From Mycobacteriales bacterium (GTDB lineage Bacteria; Actinomycetota; Actinomycetes; Mycobacteriales; CADCTP01): DNA of 64,000 nucleotides. The DNA lies in assembly GCA_035995165.1 (NCBI GenBank), contig DASYKU010000048.1, forward strand, positions 1-64,000. Reading direction: 5' to 3'. Below are positions 1-8,588 of this stretch, piece after piece (position 1 is the stretch's first letter; each line of letters begins with the position of its first letter). A program made the position numbers and the translations under genes. Under the pieces are notes generated by a model. The model did not search any database. It was not told the origin of the DNA and saw nothing but the letters and a program-made list of their open reading frames with translations.

Positions 1-48
1 CTCGGCCACCTCGGCCCGGCCGCGCCCCGCGTACCGCAGCGCCTTCAC
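1..48 (-). CDS. zinc-type alcohol dehydrogenase, N-terminus only (cut by window edge)
   Basis: The minus strand opens with GTG at 48 and reads VKALRYAGRGRAEVAE to the edge, the usual start of medium-chain zinc alcohol dehydrogenases. Its GTG overlaps the TGA of the upstream dehydrogenase (GTGA, 45-48), so the two are probably translationally coupled. It would be the third dehydrogenase in a row in this operon. Only 16 residues are visible, so family and start are inferred from the N-terminal pattern and the coupling. Confidence 0.6.
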   Translation of the reverse strand, partial: MKALRYAGRGRAEVAE

Positions 49-1106
49 CGGGCCGCCGCCACGAGCACCTTGACCTGGTCACCGCTCGGCGAGAGCAGCA
101 CCTCGAAGCCGCGCTCGACGATGTCGACCATCGGCACCTGCGCGGTGACCACCTTCTCCACCGGCAGCCGGCCGCGCGCGATCAGGTCGACGATCCGGGG
201 CCAGTCGGTGACCGGGTAGCACCAGGTGCCGACCAGCGCGATGTCGCGTTCGGACAGTTTCATCGGCTCGATCGATGCGGCCTTGGTGTGCAGCCCGGTC
301 TGCGAGATCCGGCCGGCCGAGCGGACCGCGTCCAGCGCCGTCTGCAGGGCCCGCTCGTTGCCCGAGCACTCGATGACCGCGTCCGCGCCGACGCCCTCGG
401 TCCGCTCCCGCAGCCAGGCCACCACGTCGACCTGGGTCGGGTCGAGCACGTCGCCGACGTCGAGGCTGCGGGCCAGGGCGCCCCGGACCGGGTTGAGCTC
501 GGAGACGACCACCCGGGCGCCCAGCGACGCCGCGTAGAGCGCGGCCAGCGCGCCGATCGGCCCGGCCCCGGTGACGAGCACGGTGTCGCCGGCGCGGACC
601 CGGGCCACGTCCACCCCGTACGCGGCCACCGCGGCCGGCTCGACCAGCGCGCCCTGCAGGTCGCTCACGCCGTCCGGCAGCGGGGTCACGTGGGTGGCCG
701 GGACGATCGCGCGCTCGGCGATGCCGCCCCAGTCGTAGCTCAGGCCGATGCAGGCCATCGAGAGGCAGAGGTGGTTGAGCCCGCGCCGGCAGTACCAGCA
801 GGTGCCGCAGAACAGCAGTGGCATGACCGAGACCCGCTGTCCGGGCGAGACGGCGCCGACGTCCGGGCCGACCTCCAGCACCTCGGCCGAGAACTCGTGC
901 CCGAGCACCTGCGGCAGCTGGGATCCGTTGAGGCGGTGCGGCTTGTCCGGGATGACGATCGGGCCCATCGCGTACTCGTGCAGGTCGGTGCCGCAGATCC
1001 CGCACCAGAGCGGCCGCAGCAGCACCTGGCCGGCGCCGGGCGGACCCGGGTCGGTCACCTCCTCGACGCGGACGTCGTGCTCGCCGTGAAAGACCGCTGC
1101 CTTCAT
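45..1106 (-). CDS. zinc-dependent alcohol/polyol dehydrogenase (2,3-butanediol dehydrogenase type)
   Basis: This 353-aa medium-chain dehydrogenase should oxidise an alcohol or polyol with NAD(P). Visible features are the catalytic-zinc motif CGICGTDLHE near residue 37, GHEF near 70, the structural-zinc cysteines (CGTCWYCRRGLNHLC) near residue 100, and the nucleotide loop VTGAGPIGALAA near 180. Length fits the butanediol/sorbitol dehydrogenase group. It lies one base after the preceding dehydrogenase and overlaps the next by 4 bp, in the same operon as an ABC importer. The substrate is unknown and probably matches the imported compound. Confidence 0.9.
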   Translation of the reverse strand: MKAAVFHGEHDVRVEEVTDPGPPGAGQVLLRPLWCGICGTDLHEYAMGPIVIPDKPHRLNGSQLPQVLGHEFSAEVLEVGPDVGAVSPGQRVSVMPLLFCGTCWYCRRGLNHLCLSMACIGLSYDWGGIAERAIVPATHVTPLPDGVSDLQGALVEPAAVAAYGVDVARVRAGDTVLVTGAGPIGALAALYAASLGARVVVSELNPVRGALARSLDVGDVLDPTQVDVVAWLRERTEGVGADAVIECSGNERALQTALDAVRSAGRISQTGLHTKAASIEPMKLSERDIALVGTWCYPVTDWPRIVDLIARGRLPVEKVVTAQVPMVDIVERGFEVLLSPSGDQVKVLVAAAR

Positions 1107-1107
1107 C

Positions 1108-2136
1108 TCATCCCTCCAGGGTCGGGTCGAAGAGAACCTTGCCTTCCAGCTGCCCGCCGGCGAGCCGGTCCAGCTGGCCGGCCAGCGCGCCGAGCGGGTG
1201 CACGCCCTCCAGCAGCTCGGCCGCCAGCGGCGTGCGGGTCAGCAGGTCGAGCGCGGGGGCGAGGTCATCGCCGCAGACGTGGGCCAGGGTGGTCCGGATG
1301 CCGATCTCCCGGAACACCAGCGTGTGTACGTCGATCGGCTGCGGCGCGGCCGGGATGCCCACCTGCAGCACGGTCCCGCCGGGCCGGGCCAGCCCGATCG
1401 CGGCGTCCAGCTGCCCGTCGGCCCCGCTGGCCTCGATCACGATGTCGGCGCCGGATACCCCGTCCGCACCGACCGGGACCACCCGGGTGGCGCCCAGCCG
1501 CAGCGCCCGCTCCAGCCGCGATCCCGGGAAGTCGACGACGGTCAGGTCCACGTCGGCCAGGTGCGTCAGGCCGGCCAGCACGAACGTGCCGATCGCGCCG
1601 GCGCCGATCAGCACGACCTTGTCGCCGTCGGCGGCGCCGGAGCGCCGGGCCGCGTGCAGGCCGACCGCGAGCGGCTGGGCCAGCCCGGCGGCGTCGAGGC
1701 TCAGCCCGGCCGGGACCGGGACGAGCGTGGACTCCGGCACCGCGACGTACTCGGCCATGCCGCCGGCGGTGTTCAGGCCGAGCGTGTAGTACGACCGGCA
1801 GAGATTGGTCCGGTGCTGCCGGCAGCGGTCGCACCGTCCACAGGAGACACCGGCCCCGCTGGCGGCGACCGCACCCAGCTCGGTCGTCGCGGCTGCCCCG
1901 CGCTCGACGACCTCGCCGACGAACTCGTGGCCGAGGACCATCGGCCCCTGGTGCCCGGTGACCGGGTGCCTGTGCGCCACCGGGAACGTCCGCGGGCCGG
2001 CCTTCCACTCGGTCGCGTCGGTGCCGCACATGCCCGAGCGCAGCACCCGCAGCAGCACCTCGCCCGCGCCCGGCCGGGGTCGGGACAGCTCCTCGAGCCG
2101 GACGTCCTTCGCGCCGTGGTACACCGCTGCCCGCAT
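1108..2136 (-). CDS. zinc-dependent alcohol dehydrogenase, second copy
   Basis: This is a second medium-chain zinc dehydrogenase of about 342 aa (MRAAVYHGAKDVRLEEL). It has SGMCGTDATEW for the catalytic zinc, GHEFVGEV, four structural-zinc cysteines (CGRCDRCRQHRTNLC) and IGAGAIGTF in the Rossmann fold. I chose ATG at 2136, four bases after the upstream stop, with GGTGAG ahead of it. A GTG at 2154 would add six residues and overlap the upstream gene. It differs clearly from the next dehydrogenase, so the two may act on successive intermediates. Confidence 0.88.
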   Translation of the reverse strand: MRAAVYHGAKDVRLEELSRPRPGAGEVLLRVLRSGMCGTDATEWKAGPRTFPVAHRHPVTGHQGPMVLGHEFVGEVVERGAAATTELGAVAASGAGVSCGRCDRCRQHRTNLCRSYYTLGLNTAGGMAEYVAVPESTLVPVPAGLSLDAAGLAQPLAVGLHAARRSGAADGDKVVLIGAGAIGTFVLAGLTHLADVDLTVVDFPGSRLERALRLGATRVVPVGADGVSGADIVIEASGADGQLDAAIGLARPGGTVLQVGIPAAPQPIDVHTLVFREIGIRTTLAHVCGDDLAPALDLLTRTPLAAELLEGVHPLGALAGQLDRLAGGQLEGKVLFDPTLEG

Positions 2137-2140
2137 CAGC

Positions 2141-3526
2141 TCAGTGCTCACCACGGCCCGCCGCGGTGTTCAGGTGGGACTGCGCCTCCCGCAGCGTGGA
2201 CAGCTGGCCGCCGACGCCGTAGTAGCGCTGCCCGGCCACGAGCAGGTCCTCGGCCGGGAACTTGGTCACCACCTCGCAGCCGGTCGCGGTCACCACCAGT
2301 TCCTCCTCGATCCGCGCGGCCCCGACCCCGTCGGCCGAGGGCCAGTACGTCTCCAGCGCGAAGAACATGCCCTCCTCCAGCACCTCGGGGTGTTCCAGCG
2401 AGACCAGCCGGGAGAAGATCGGCTTCTCCCAGATGGACAGTCCCACGCCGTGGCCGTACTGGAGGCCGAAGGCCGCCTCCTCGTCCGGGAAGCCGAACTC
2501 CTGCGCCCGCGGCCACTCCGCCACGATGTCCGCGGTCGTCGCGCCCGGCCGGACCTTCGCGATGGCCCGGTCCATGTACTCCCGGGACCGGACGTACGCG
2601 TCGTTCTGGGCCCGGGACGCCGACCCGATCGCGAACGTGCGGTAGTAGCAGGTCCGGTAGCCGTTGTAGCTGTGCAGGATGTCGAAGAAGGCCGGGTCGC
2701 CGGGGCGGATGACCCGGTCCGAGTAGACGTGCGGGTGCGGCGAGCAGCGCTCGCCGGAGATCGCGTTGACGCCCTCGACGTACTCGGAGCCGAGGTCGTA
2801 GAGGGTCTTGGCGACCAGGCCGACGGCCTCGTTCTCGCGGACGCCCGGGCGCAGGAACTGGTACAGCTCGTCGTACGCGGCGTCGACCATCGAGGCGGCC
2901 TGGGTCAGCAGTGAGATCTCGTCCTGGGTCTTCACCCGCCGCGCCTCCATGAAGACCTGCTGACCGTCGGCGACGGTGATCCCGGCCTTCTGCAGTGCGA
3001 ACAGGATCGGCAGCTCGACCACGTCGACGCCGAGCGGCTCGTCGGCGACGCCGAACTTCTCCAGCTCGCGCTTGATCTTCTGCGCCAGCTCCTCGGCGAT
3101 CCCGGCGTCGGGATGGAAGGCGCCGCGCAGGGTGGAGATCCCGGCCCGGGCGCCGCTCTCCCGCCGCGGCCGGGTGCCGTTGTGGTGCGGCGCCTCCAGG
3201 TCGGCGTCGGCCAGGCTCCCGGTCGTCGAGAGCCACGGGTCGTACAGCTGGTGGTGCTTGGCCGCGGAGCCGAAGTCCCAGACGATCGGGTCGGTCGTCC
3301 GGGTCAGCAGCGCGAACCGGATCAGCTTGTCCATCGCCCAGGTGCCGATGTGGGTGGCGGACATGTAGCGGATGTTGGCGAAGTCGAAGGCCAGCACGGC
3401 GCCCAGCTCGGAGCGCTCCAGCTGTGCGCGCAGCCGGGCGAGCCGCTCCGCGCGCAGCCGGGCGAACTGGATGCGGTCCTCCCAGTCGACGGCGTTCGTG
3501 CCGAACGTGGCTGTGCTGCTGGGCAT
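2141..3526 (-). CDS. M24 peptidase-fold enzyme with an altered metal site
   Basis: This 461-aa protein has an N-terminal creatinase-like domain (about 1-200) and a C-terminal pita-bread M24 domain (about 215-450). M24 enzymes bind two metals through Asp, Asp, His, Glu, Glu. The first Asp (FFDILHSYNGYR), the His (YGHGVGL), one Glu (FFALETYWP) and the last Glu (RIEEELV) are visible. The second Asp, ten residues after the first, is replaced by Cys (RTCYYRTF). It sits between an importer and two dehydrogenases, so it is more likely a catabolic hydrolase or lyase than a housekeeping aminopeptidase. DddP (DMSP lyase) and ectoine hydrolase are M24 relatives with such roles, but I cannot assign a substrate. 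Confidence 0.8.
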   Translation of the reverse strand: MPSSTATFGTNAVDWEDRIQFARLRAERLARLRAQLERSELGAVLAFDFANIRYMSATHIGTWAMDKLIRFALLTRTTDPIVWDFGSAAKHHQLYDPWLSTTGSLADADLEAPHHNGTRPRRESGARAGISTLRGAFHPDAGIAEELAQKIKRELEKFGVADEPLGVDVVELPILFALQKAGITVADGQQVFMEARRVKTQDEISLLTQAASMVDAAYDELYQFLRPGVRENEAVGLVAKTLYDLGSEYVEGVNAISGERCSPHPHVYSDRVIRPGDPAFFDILHSYNGYRTCYYRTFAIGSASRAQNDAYVRSREYMDRAIAKVRPGATTADIVAEWPRAQEFGFPDEEAAFGLQYGHGVGLSIWEKPIFSRLVSLEHPEVLEEGMFFALETYWPSADGVGAARIEEELVVTATGCEVVTKFPAEDLLVAGQRYYGVGGQLSTLREAQSHLNTAAGRGEH

Positions 3527-3558
3527 GGCGGGCCTCTCTCGAGAACGGGTGGGGGCGC

Positions 3559-6072
3559 TCAGACGTCCAGCGCGGCGTCCGCGGCACGTTGGCGGCGGCG
3601 GACCTTGCCCACCGTGTAGAGAATGGCGGCGGCCAGGATGAGGACCCCCTGGAAGTAGTACTGGTAGACGGTCCCGAGGTCGAGGAAGACCGTCGCGTTC
3701 AGCGCCTGCTGGAGCAGGACGGCGCCGAGCAGCGGGCCGAGGAAGGTGCCGCGGCCGCCGAGCAGGCTGGTGCCGCCGAGCACGACCGCGGTGATGCTGG
3801 ACAGCGTGTACGTGGAGCCCTGGGCCGGGTCACCGATGCCGTACTGGCCCATGAGCATGATCGCGCCGAGGAAGACGAACAGGCCGGTCGCGACGTAGCC
3901 GCCGATCACCGTACGGCTGACGTTGATGCCGATGCTGCGCGCGGCCGCCTCGTTGGAGCCGACCGCCCGCAGCCGCCAGCCCCAGGCCGTCCGGCGCAGC
4001 AGGAACTCCAGCACCAGCGTCACGACGACCAGCACGACGAAGGCCAGCGGCAGCGGCCCGGCGGCCCGGTTGACGAAGTCCTGGAAGCCCTGGGTGATGA
4101 AGCCACCCTGCTCCGGGCGCAGCAGCAACGCCAGCCCGCCGAAGCCGATGTAGAGCACCAGCGTCGCGGCGATCGGCGTGAACCGCGCGAACCGGATCAG
4201 CGACCCGTTGACCAGCCCGGACAGGGCCGCGACCACGGCCATCAGCACCAGCCCCGCGATCACGATGCCGGCCGACCTGCCGTCGTTGACGAAGAACGAG
4301 GCGACCACGACCAGGAACCCGGCCAGTGGGCCGACGGACAGGTCGATCCCGCCGGTGAGCAGCGCGATGTTCTGCCCCAGCGCGATGAAGCCGAGCGCGG
4401 TCGCCGCGGTGAGCAGGGTGGCGACGTTGAAGTTGAACAGGTACCTCTCGTTGCGGGCGGCCAGGATCGCCGCCAGCACCACGATCACCAGCGCCACCAG
4501 CGCGGAGGGCGCGTAGTCGCCCTGCAGGAACCGGCGGACGCCCTGAGCCTTGGACTGCCGCAGCTCCTTCGGGACGCTCGCGACCTCGGTCCGGGAGCTG
4601 ACCGCGGCGCCGACGATGCGTTCCTCGGTGACCTCGTCGCCGCGCAGGGTCACCACGACCTGGCCGCGCGACATCACCAGCACCTCGTCACAGAGGCCCT
4701 CCAGCTCCTTGGCGTCCGAGGACGCCACCACGACCGGGACGCCGCGGGCCGAGGCGTCCCGCAGGATCCCGTAGATCTCGGCCCGGGCGCCGACGTCGAC
4801 GCCCTGGGTCGGCTCGTCCGCGAGCAGGACCGCCGGCTCGGACAGCAGCGCCCGGGAGATCACGACCTTCTGCTGGTTGCCGCCGGACAGCGTCGAGATC
4901 GGCGCCTCCAGCGACGGGGCCCGGACCGACAGCGCCGACAGCGAGGCGCTGACGTCCTCGCGCTCGCGGTCCCGGCTCACCAGCGCGCCGCGGGTGAACC
5001 GCTGCAGCGCCGAGATCGCCGCGTTCTCCCGTACGGACAGGCTCATCATGAGGCCCTCGCCGTGCCGGTCCGAGGGCATGAACGCGGCCCGGTGCCGCAG
5101 GTCCCGCGCGGTCAGCTCGCGGCCGCCGACGGTCACGGTGCCGGTGAACGGGTCGAGCCCGGCCAGCGCGCGCAGCAGGCTGCTCTGGCCGTTGCCGACC
5201 ACGCCGGCCAGGCCGACGATCTGCCCCCGCTGCGCCGACGCGGAGACGCCGGTGAAGCCGGGACCGGCCAGGTCCGCGATCCGCAGGCTGGTCTCCCCGT
5301 CGCCGTCGTACTTGGGCGGGAACGTCGAGTCGAGCTGCCGGCCGAGGATCAGCGCCAGGAGCTCCTGGTCCGAGACCTCGCTGACCCGGGCGGTGCCGCG
5401 GACCCGGCCGTCGCGCAGCACGGTGACCCGGTCGGCGAGCTCGCGGACCTCGGCCATCCGGTGGGTGATGTAGATGACCGACGTGCCCGCGGCGACCTGC
5501 TCACGCAGCAGGCGGAAGAACAGCTCGACCGCCGCACCGGAGAGCGGTGCGGTCGGCTCGTCCAGGATCAGCAGCGTCGGCGAGACCGCGAACGCCTTCG
5601 CGATCTCCAGCATGTGCCGCTGGGCCACGGTCAGCGTGTCGACCCGGTCGTGCGGGTCGACGGTCAGCTCGACCCGCTTCAGCAGCCGGTCGACGACCTC
5701 CGCGCGGGAGCCGGACCGGAACACCGCGGCCGGCAGGGCGACCTCCAGGTTCTCCCGGACCGTCATGTCCGGCAGCACGGCCGGGTGCTGGTGCACGATC
5801 GCGATCCCGCGGGCGGTGGCCTCGCTCGGCGTCAGCGAGGTGACCGTCTCGCCGCCGACGGAGATCGTGCCGGCGTCGGGCACCAGCGTGCCGGAGGCGA
5901 TGTTCATCAGCGTGGACTTGCCCGCGCCGTTCTCGCCGAGGACGGCGTGCACCTCGCCGGACAGCACGCTGACCGAGACGTCGGTCAGCGCGGCGACACC
6001 CGCGAAGTGCTTGGAGATCCCGGTCATCTCCAGGGTGGCCGGCCGCGTCGCCGTCATCGTCGATCCGCTCAT
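3559..6072 (-). CDS. fused sugar-type ABC transporter: double ATPase plus permease in one chain
   Basis: This 837-aa protein joins two subunits that are normally separate. Residues 1-500 are an RbsA/MglA-type tandem ATPase. Half one has GENGAGKST and Walker B LLILDEPTAPL, with a weak signature (LTVAQRHML). Half two has a degenerate Walker A (GVVGNGQSS), a good signature (LSGGNQQKV) and LLADEPTQGVD. Residues 520-837 are an RbsC-type permease with about eight membrane segments and the GGIDLSVG and GGTSLLGGRG motifs. The operon also encodes a separate permease, so the transporter probably contains two different membrane subunits. The importer class is secure; the cargo is not. Confidence 0.93.
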   Translation of the reverse strand: MSGSTMTATRPATLEMTGISKHFAGVAALTDVSVSVLSGEVHAVLGENGAGKSTLMNIASGTLVPDAGTISVGGETVTSLTPSEATARGIAIVHQHPAVLPDMTVRENLEVALPAAVFRSGSRAEVVDRLLKRVELTVDPHDRVDTLTVAQRHMLEIAKAFAVSPTLLILDEPTAPLSGAAVELFFRLLREQVAAGTSVIYITHRMAEVRELADRVTVLRDGRVRGTARVSEVSDQELLALILGRQLDSTFPPKYDGDGETSLRIADLAGPGFTGVSASAQRGQIVGLAGVVGNGQSSLLRALAGLDPFTGTVTVGGRELTARDLRHRAAFMPSDRHGEGLMMSLSVRENAAISALQRFTRGALVSRDREREDVSASLSALSVRAPSLEAPISTLSGGNQQKVVISRALLSEPAVLLADEPTQGVDVGARAEIYGILRDASARGVPVVVASSDAKELEGLCDEVLVMSRGQVVVTLRGDEVTEERIVGAAVSSRTEVASVPKELRQSKAQGVRRFLQGDYAPSALVALVIVVLAAILAARNERYLFNFNVATLLTAATALGFIALGQNIALLTGGIDLSVGPLAGFLVVVASFFVNDGRSAGIVIAGLVLMAVVAALSGLVNGSLIRFARFTPIAATLVLYIGFGGLALLLRPEQGGFITQGFQDFVNRAAGPLPLAFVVLVVVTLVLEFLLRRTAWGWRLRAVGSNEAAARSIGINVSRTVIGGYVATGLFVFLGAIMLMGQYGIGDPAQGSTYTLSSITAVVLGGTSLLGGRGTFLGPLLGAVLLQQALNATVFLDLGTVYQYYFQGVLILAAAILYTVGKVRRRQRAADAALDV

Positions 6073-6090
6073 CGCGTGCTCCGTTCATTG

Positions 6091-6197
6091 GTTCGCTCCC
6101 GGCCCGGCGCCTCCGGCGGCGTCTTCCCTCCGCACCCACCTGCGGACGCCGGCGGGCGCTCCGGTCCAGACGCCGCCGCGCCGGCCCGTCCGCTCAC
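6091..6197 (-). repeat. intercistronic repeat, copy A
   Basis: A block of about 107 bp lies between the binding-protein and ATPase-permease genes and recurs at 54531-54650 on the opposite strand. The first 44 bases (6091-6134) match the other copy at 42 positions. The far ends also match (GACGCCGCCGCGCC and CCGCTCAC), while the middle varies in length. On the coding strand it runs from GTGAGCG to GGAGCGAACC and contains GGCGGCGTC and GACGCCGCC, which can pair as a stem. It resembles mycobacterial MIRU repeats in being intercistronic, but I do not know a named family for it. Confidence 0.75.
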
Positions 6198-6206
6198 CGT
6201 GTTCAG

Positions 6207-6254
6207 GGTTCGCAGCCGGCCCGGCGCCGTCGGCGGCGCCGGGCCGTTCGCTCA
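6207..6254 (-). repeat. short hairpin form of the intercistronic repeat, directly after the binding-protein stop
   Basis: From the stop codon of the binding-protein gene the transcript reads TGAGCGAACGG, then a perfect 12-bp stem (6218-6229 with 6234-6245, 4-base loop), then GCGAACC. Its ends resemble those of the longer repeat beside it. A strong hairpin here could protect the upstream message or limit readthrough, giving more binding protein than transporter. There is no T-run, so a true intrinsic terminator is unlikely. Confidence 0.55.
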
Positions 6255-7358
6255 CTTGCCGAGCTGCGCCTGCTGGTCGCCGGGCATCTGCGCGGACAGG
6301 TACACGTCACCGGGCAGGTCCGAGCGGCAGGTCACCGGGTGCGGCTGGCCGCTGACGGAGTCCTCGAAGACGGGACCCTGGAAGCTCGTCGCGGTCGGCA
6401 GCTTTCCGCCGGTCGCCTTGGCCACCGCGTAGTCCACCGCCAGCCGGACGTTGTCGTTGCCGGTGGTGACCGTGACCATCTTGAACGGGTGGGTCTTCTG
6501 CTGCGCCTGCCAGAAGCAGCTCAGCGAGTTGCCGTCGGAGGTGGCCAGCGCCGGGATCGGCCGGCCGCTGTCCGGGAACAGGTGCAGCGAGCTCACCAGC
6601 GTCGGCCCGAAGTCGGAGACGATGATGTCGATCTTCCGGTACTTCGCGATGGCCGCCGACAGCAGCGTCTGGGTCTTGGTGGGGTCCCAGTCCGTCGGCA
6701 CGAACGGCGTCTGCCCGATGAACGTGTACGAGGAGTCCAGGTTCTCCTTCAGCGCGTTGTACTCGGCGATGCTCTGGCTGTTGCCGGCCGGGCCGCCCAT
6801 GAACAGGATGTTGCCGCCGCCGGGGACGTTCTTCTTGATCCAGGTCGCCCAGTTCACGCCGTCGTGCGCGAAGTCGTCGCCGATCCAGGCGTCGTAGTTC
6901 TCGTCGGCCTTGCCGCCCGGGTCGACCCGGTAGGGCACGGTCACCACGCCGGCCTTGTACGCGGCGGTCAGCGCCGGCAGCACGGCCTTGCCGGCGTCGG
7001 GGAACACGACCATCGCGTCCACGCCGCTGGAGGCCAGGCCCTTGATGTCGGAGCTGGCCTTCTGGGTGTTGCCCTGGCCGTCGGCGTACTTGAAGTCGGT
7101 GACGCTGGGGCACTTGGCCGCCTCGTCCTTGCCGGACGCCGTGGTGACCAGCCGCCAGCTGTTGCCGCCGAAGCCGTCGAGCAACGCGAAGGTGATCTTC
7201 TTCGTGCCGCACCAGTCGGGCGCTCCGGCGACGTGCGTGACCGCGCCGTCGCTGCTGCCACCACCGCCACCGGTGCCCGAGCCGTTGCCGCACGCGGACA
7301 CCGTCAGCACGACGACGCCGGCCGCGGCCAGGCCGGGGAGAACTCTGCGGAGCTTCAT
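6252..7358 (-). CDS. sugar-type ABC transporter substrate-binding lipoprotein
   Basis: This 368-aa exported protein starts with a basic n-region, a hydrophobic stretch and the lipobox LTVSAC (Cys 23), then a Gly/Ser-rich linker. It should therefore be a lipid-anchored receptor outside the membrane. The body has the two-lobed periplasmic-binding-protein type 1 fold of ribose/xylose receptors (GFGGNSWR near residue 66, SSDIKGLASSGVDAMVVFPDAG near 107). It lies between the two permease-encoding genes of the operon. The ligand is unknown; a sugar, polyol or related compound fits the neighbouring dehydrogenases. Confidence 0.92.
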   Translation of the reverse strand: MKLRRVLPGLAAAGVVVLTVSACGNGSGTGGGGGSSDGAVTHVAGAPDWCGTKKITFALLDGFGGNSWRLVTTASGKDEAAKCPSVTDFKYADGQGNTQKASSDIKGLASSGVDAMVVFPDAGKAVLPALTAAYKAGVVTVPYRVDPGGKADENYDAWIGDDFAHDGVNWATWIKKNVPGGGNILFMGGPAGNSQSIAEYNALKENLDSSYTFIGQTPFVPTDWDPTKTQTLLSAAIAKYRKIDIIVSDFGPTLVSSLHLFPDSGRPIPALATSDGNSLSCFWQAQQKTHPFKMVTVTTGNDNVRLAVDYAVAKATGGKLPTATSFQGPVFEDSVSGQPHPVTCRSDLPGDVYLSAQMPGDQQAQLGK

Positions 7359-7432
7359 CGGGGAACGTTCCTTCCTGTGAGCACGACAGAGCTGTCGCGC
7401 CGTCGGGGACAGCGGGAGTGCGGGCGGACCGG

Positions 7433-8455
7433 TCAGGCGGGGGCGGGCGTGCCTCGCAGGCCGGGCCGCCGGGACCGCAGGGCCTTCCAGTTGACGGTGT
7501 AGAGGGAGACGCCGATGGCGAGGGCGACCGCCTGGACGATGGTCTGGACGGCCGTGGAGACGCCCAGCGCGACGACGAACTGCACGAGCTGCTCGAGGAA
7601 GATCGCGGCCACGACCGTCGCGAGTGGATAGCCGCGGCCGCCGAGCAGTGAGGTCCCGCCGAGCACGACGACGGCGACCGAGATGAGCAGGAAGCTGTCG
7701 CCCTCGAAGGCGCTCGGCTGGGCCGTGATGCCGGCCAGCATGACGCCGGCCAGGCAGTAGAGAACCTGTGCGTACAGGTACGCCGAGGCCTGGTGGCCGC
7801 GCACCCGCAGGCCGGCGACCCGGGCCGCACGGGGGTTGGCCCCGATCGCCTCGAACCGCCGCCCGGCCACCGTCCTGCGGACCAGCACGGAGACCACGAC
7901 CAGGGCGCCGAGGGCGAACCAGACCGCGTGCGGGATCCCCGCGCTGGTGCCGCCGGTGACCGAGGCGAGCAGCTTCGTGGTGATCCGCGGCCGGCCGCCG
8001 GAGATGCTCAGATCCGCCCCGTACAGCAGGGCGTTGGTGCCGAGCGTGGCGATGATCGCGTTCAGCTGCAGGACGCCGACGAGGAACCCGTTGAGCACGC
8101 CCGCGCCGAGTGCGAACAGCAGCGCGACCAGGACCGCCGGCACCAGCTTGCCGTTGTTCCCGTCCGGGATGTGGGTGACCACGACGACCGCCATCGACAT
8201 GGCGCCGGCCACCGACAGGTCGATGCCGCCCTGCTGGATGACCAGCATCTGGCCGAGCCCGGCGACCGCGAGCACCGCGGCGATCTGCAGCATGCTGCGC
8301 AACGAGGTCGGCGAGACGCTGGAGTGCGCCGCCAGCGCGCTGACGACGAACAGCAGGACCGTCGCGCTCCCGATCGTCATCAGACCCTTGGAGACCGCCA
8401 GCCGCGGTCCTGGGGAGAGAGCCGGGCGGGCCGTGTCCGTGTCGGACATCGTCAC
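7433..8455 (-). CDS. sugar-type ABC transporter permease
   Basis: This 340-aa RbsC-type permease has eight to ten hydrophobic segments and the family motifs QGGIDLSVAG near residue 90 and LGGTSLLGGRGYP near 280. It is the first gene of the operon, with a good ribosome site (AGGTGA) before ATG. It probably pairs with the permease half of the fused protein. The promoter upstream carries the block shared with the regulator gene, so expression is probably set by the XRE-cupin protein. Confidence 0.92.
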   Translation of the reverse strand: MTMSDTDTARPALSPGPRLAVSKGLMTIGSATVLLFVVSALAAHSSVSPTSLRSMLQIAAVLAVAGLGQMLVIQQGGIDLSVAGAMSMAVVVVTHIPDGNNGKLVPAVLVALLFALGAGVLNGFLVGVLQLNAIIATLGTNALLYGADLSISGGRPRITTKLLASVTGGTSAGIPHAVWFALGALVVVSVLVRRTVAGRRFEAIGANPRAARVAGLRVRGHQASAYLYAQVLYCLAGVMLAGITAQPSAFEGDSFLLISVAVVVLGGTSLLGGRGYPLATVVAAIFLEQLVQFVVALGVSTAVQTIVQAVALAIGVSLYTVNWKALRSRRPGLRGTPAPA

Positions 8456-8494
8456 CTCACATGTGCCGTCGCCACATCCGTGTGGCCGGGGTCA

Positions 8495-8536
8495 CTGTTG
8501 AGCGTGACTGTACAAGGCGTCGTGAACAGCTGACAA
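8495..8536 (-). promoter_or_regulatory. promoter and candidate operator of the ABC/dehydrogenase operon
   Basis: On the minus strand TTGTCA (8536-8531) and TACAGT (8512-8507) are 18 bases apart, a good sigma-70-type pair. The block 8495-8514 (plus strand CTGTTGAGCGTGACTGTACA) matches 9418-9437 at 17 of 20 positions. It covers the -10 element and the bases after it, where a repressor would block transcription. Additional TGTTCA half sites lie at 8522-8528 and 8541-8548. Confidence 0.75.
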
Positions 8537-8588
8537 GGCGCTGAACAGCATTGCCGTAACGAATCGGCAACGCGCTCCGGCCGGGCGG

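Noticed and set aside
3424-6432. 1002-codon plus-strand open frame opposite the fused ABC gene
   Set aside because: High GC leaves long empty frames. The product is a low-complexity Arg/Gly/Gln/Asp-rich chain with no domain, while the opposite strand has clear ABC motifs.
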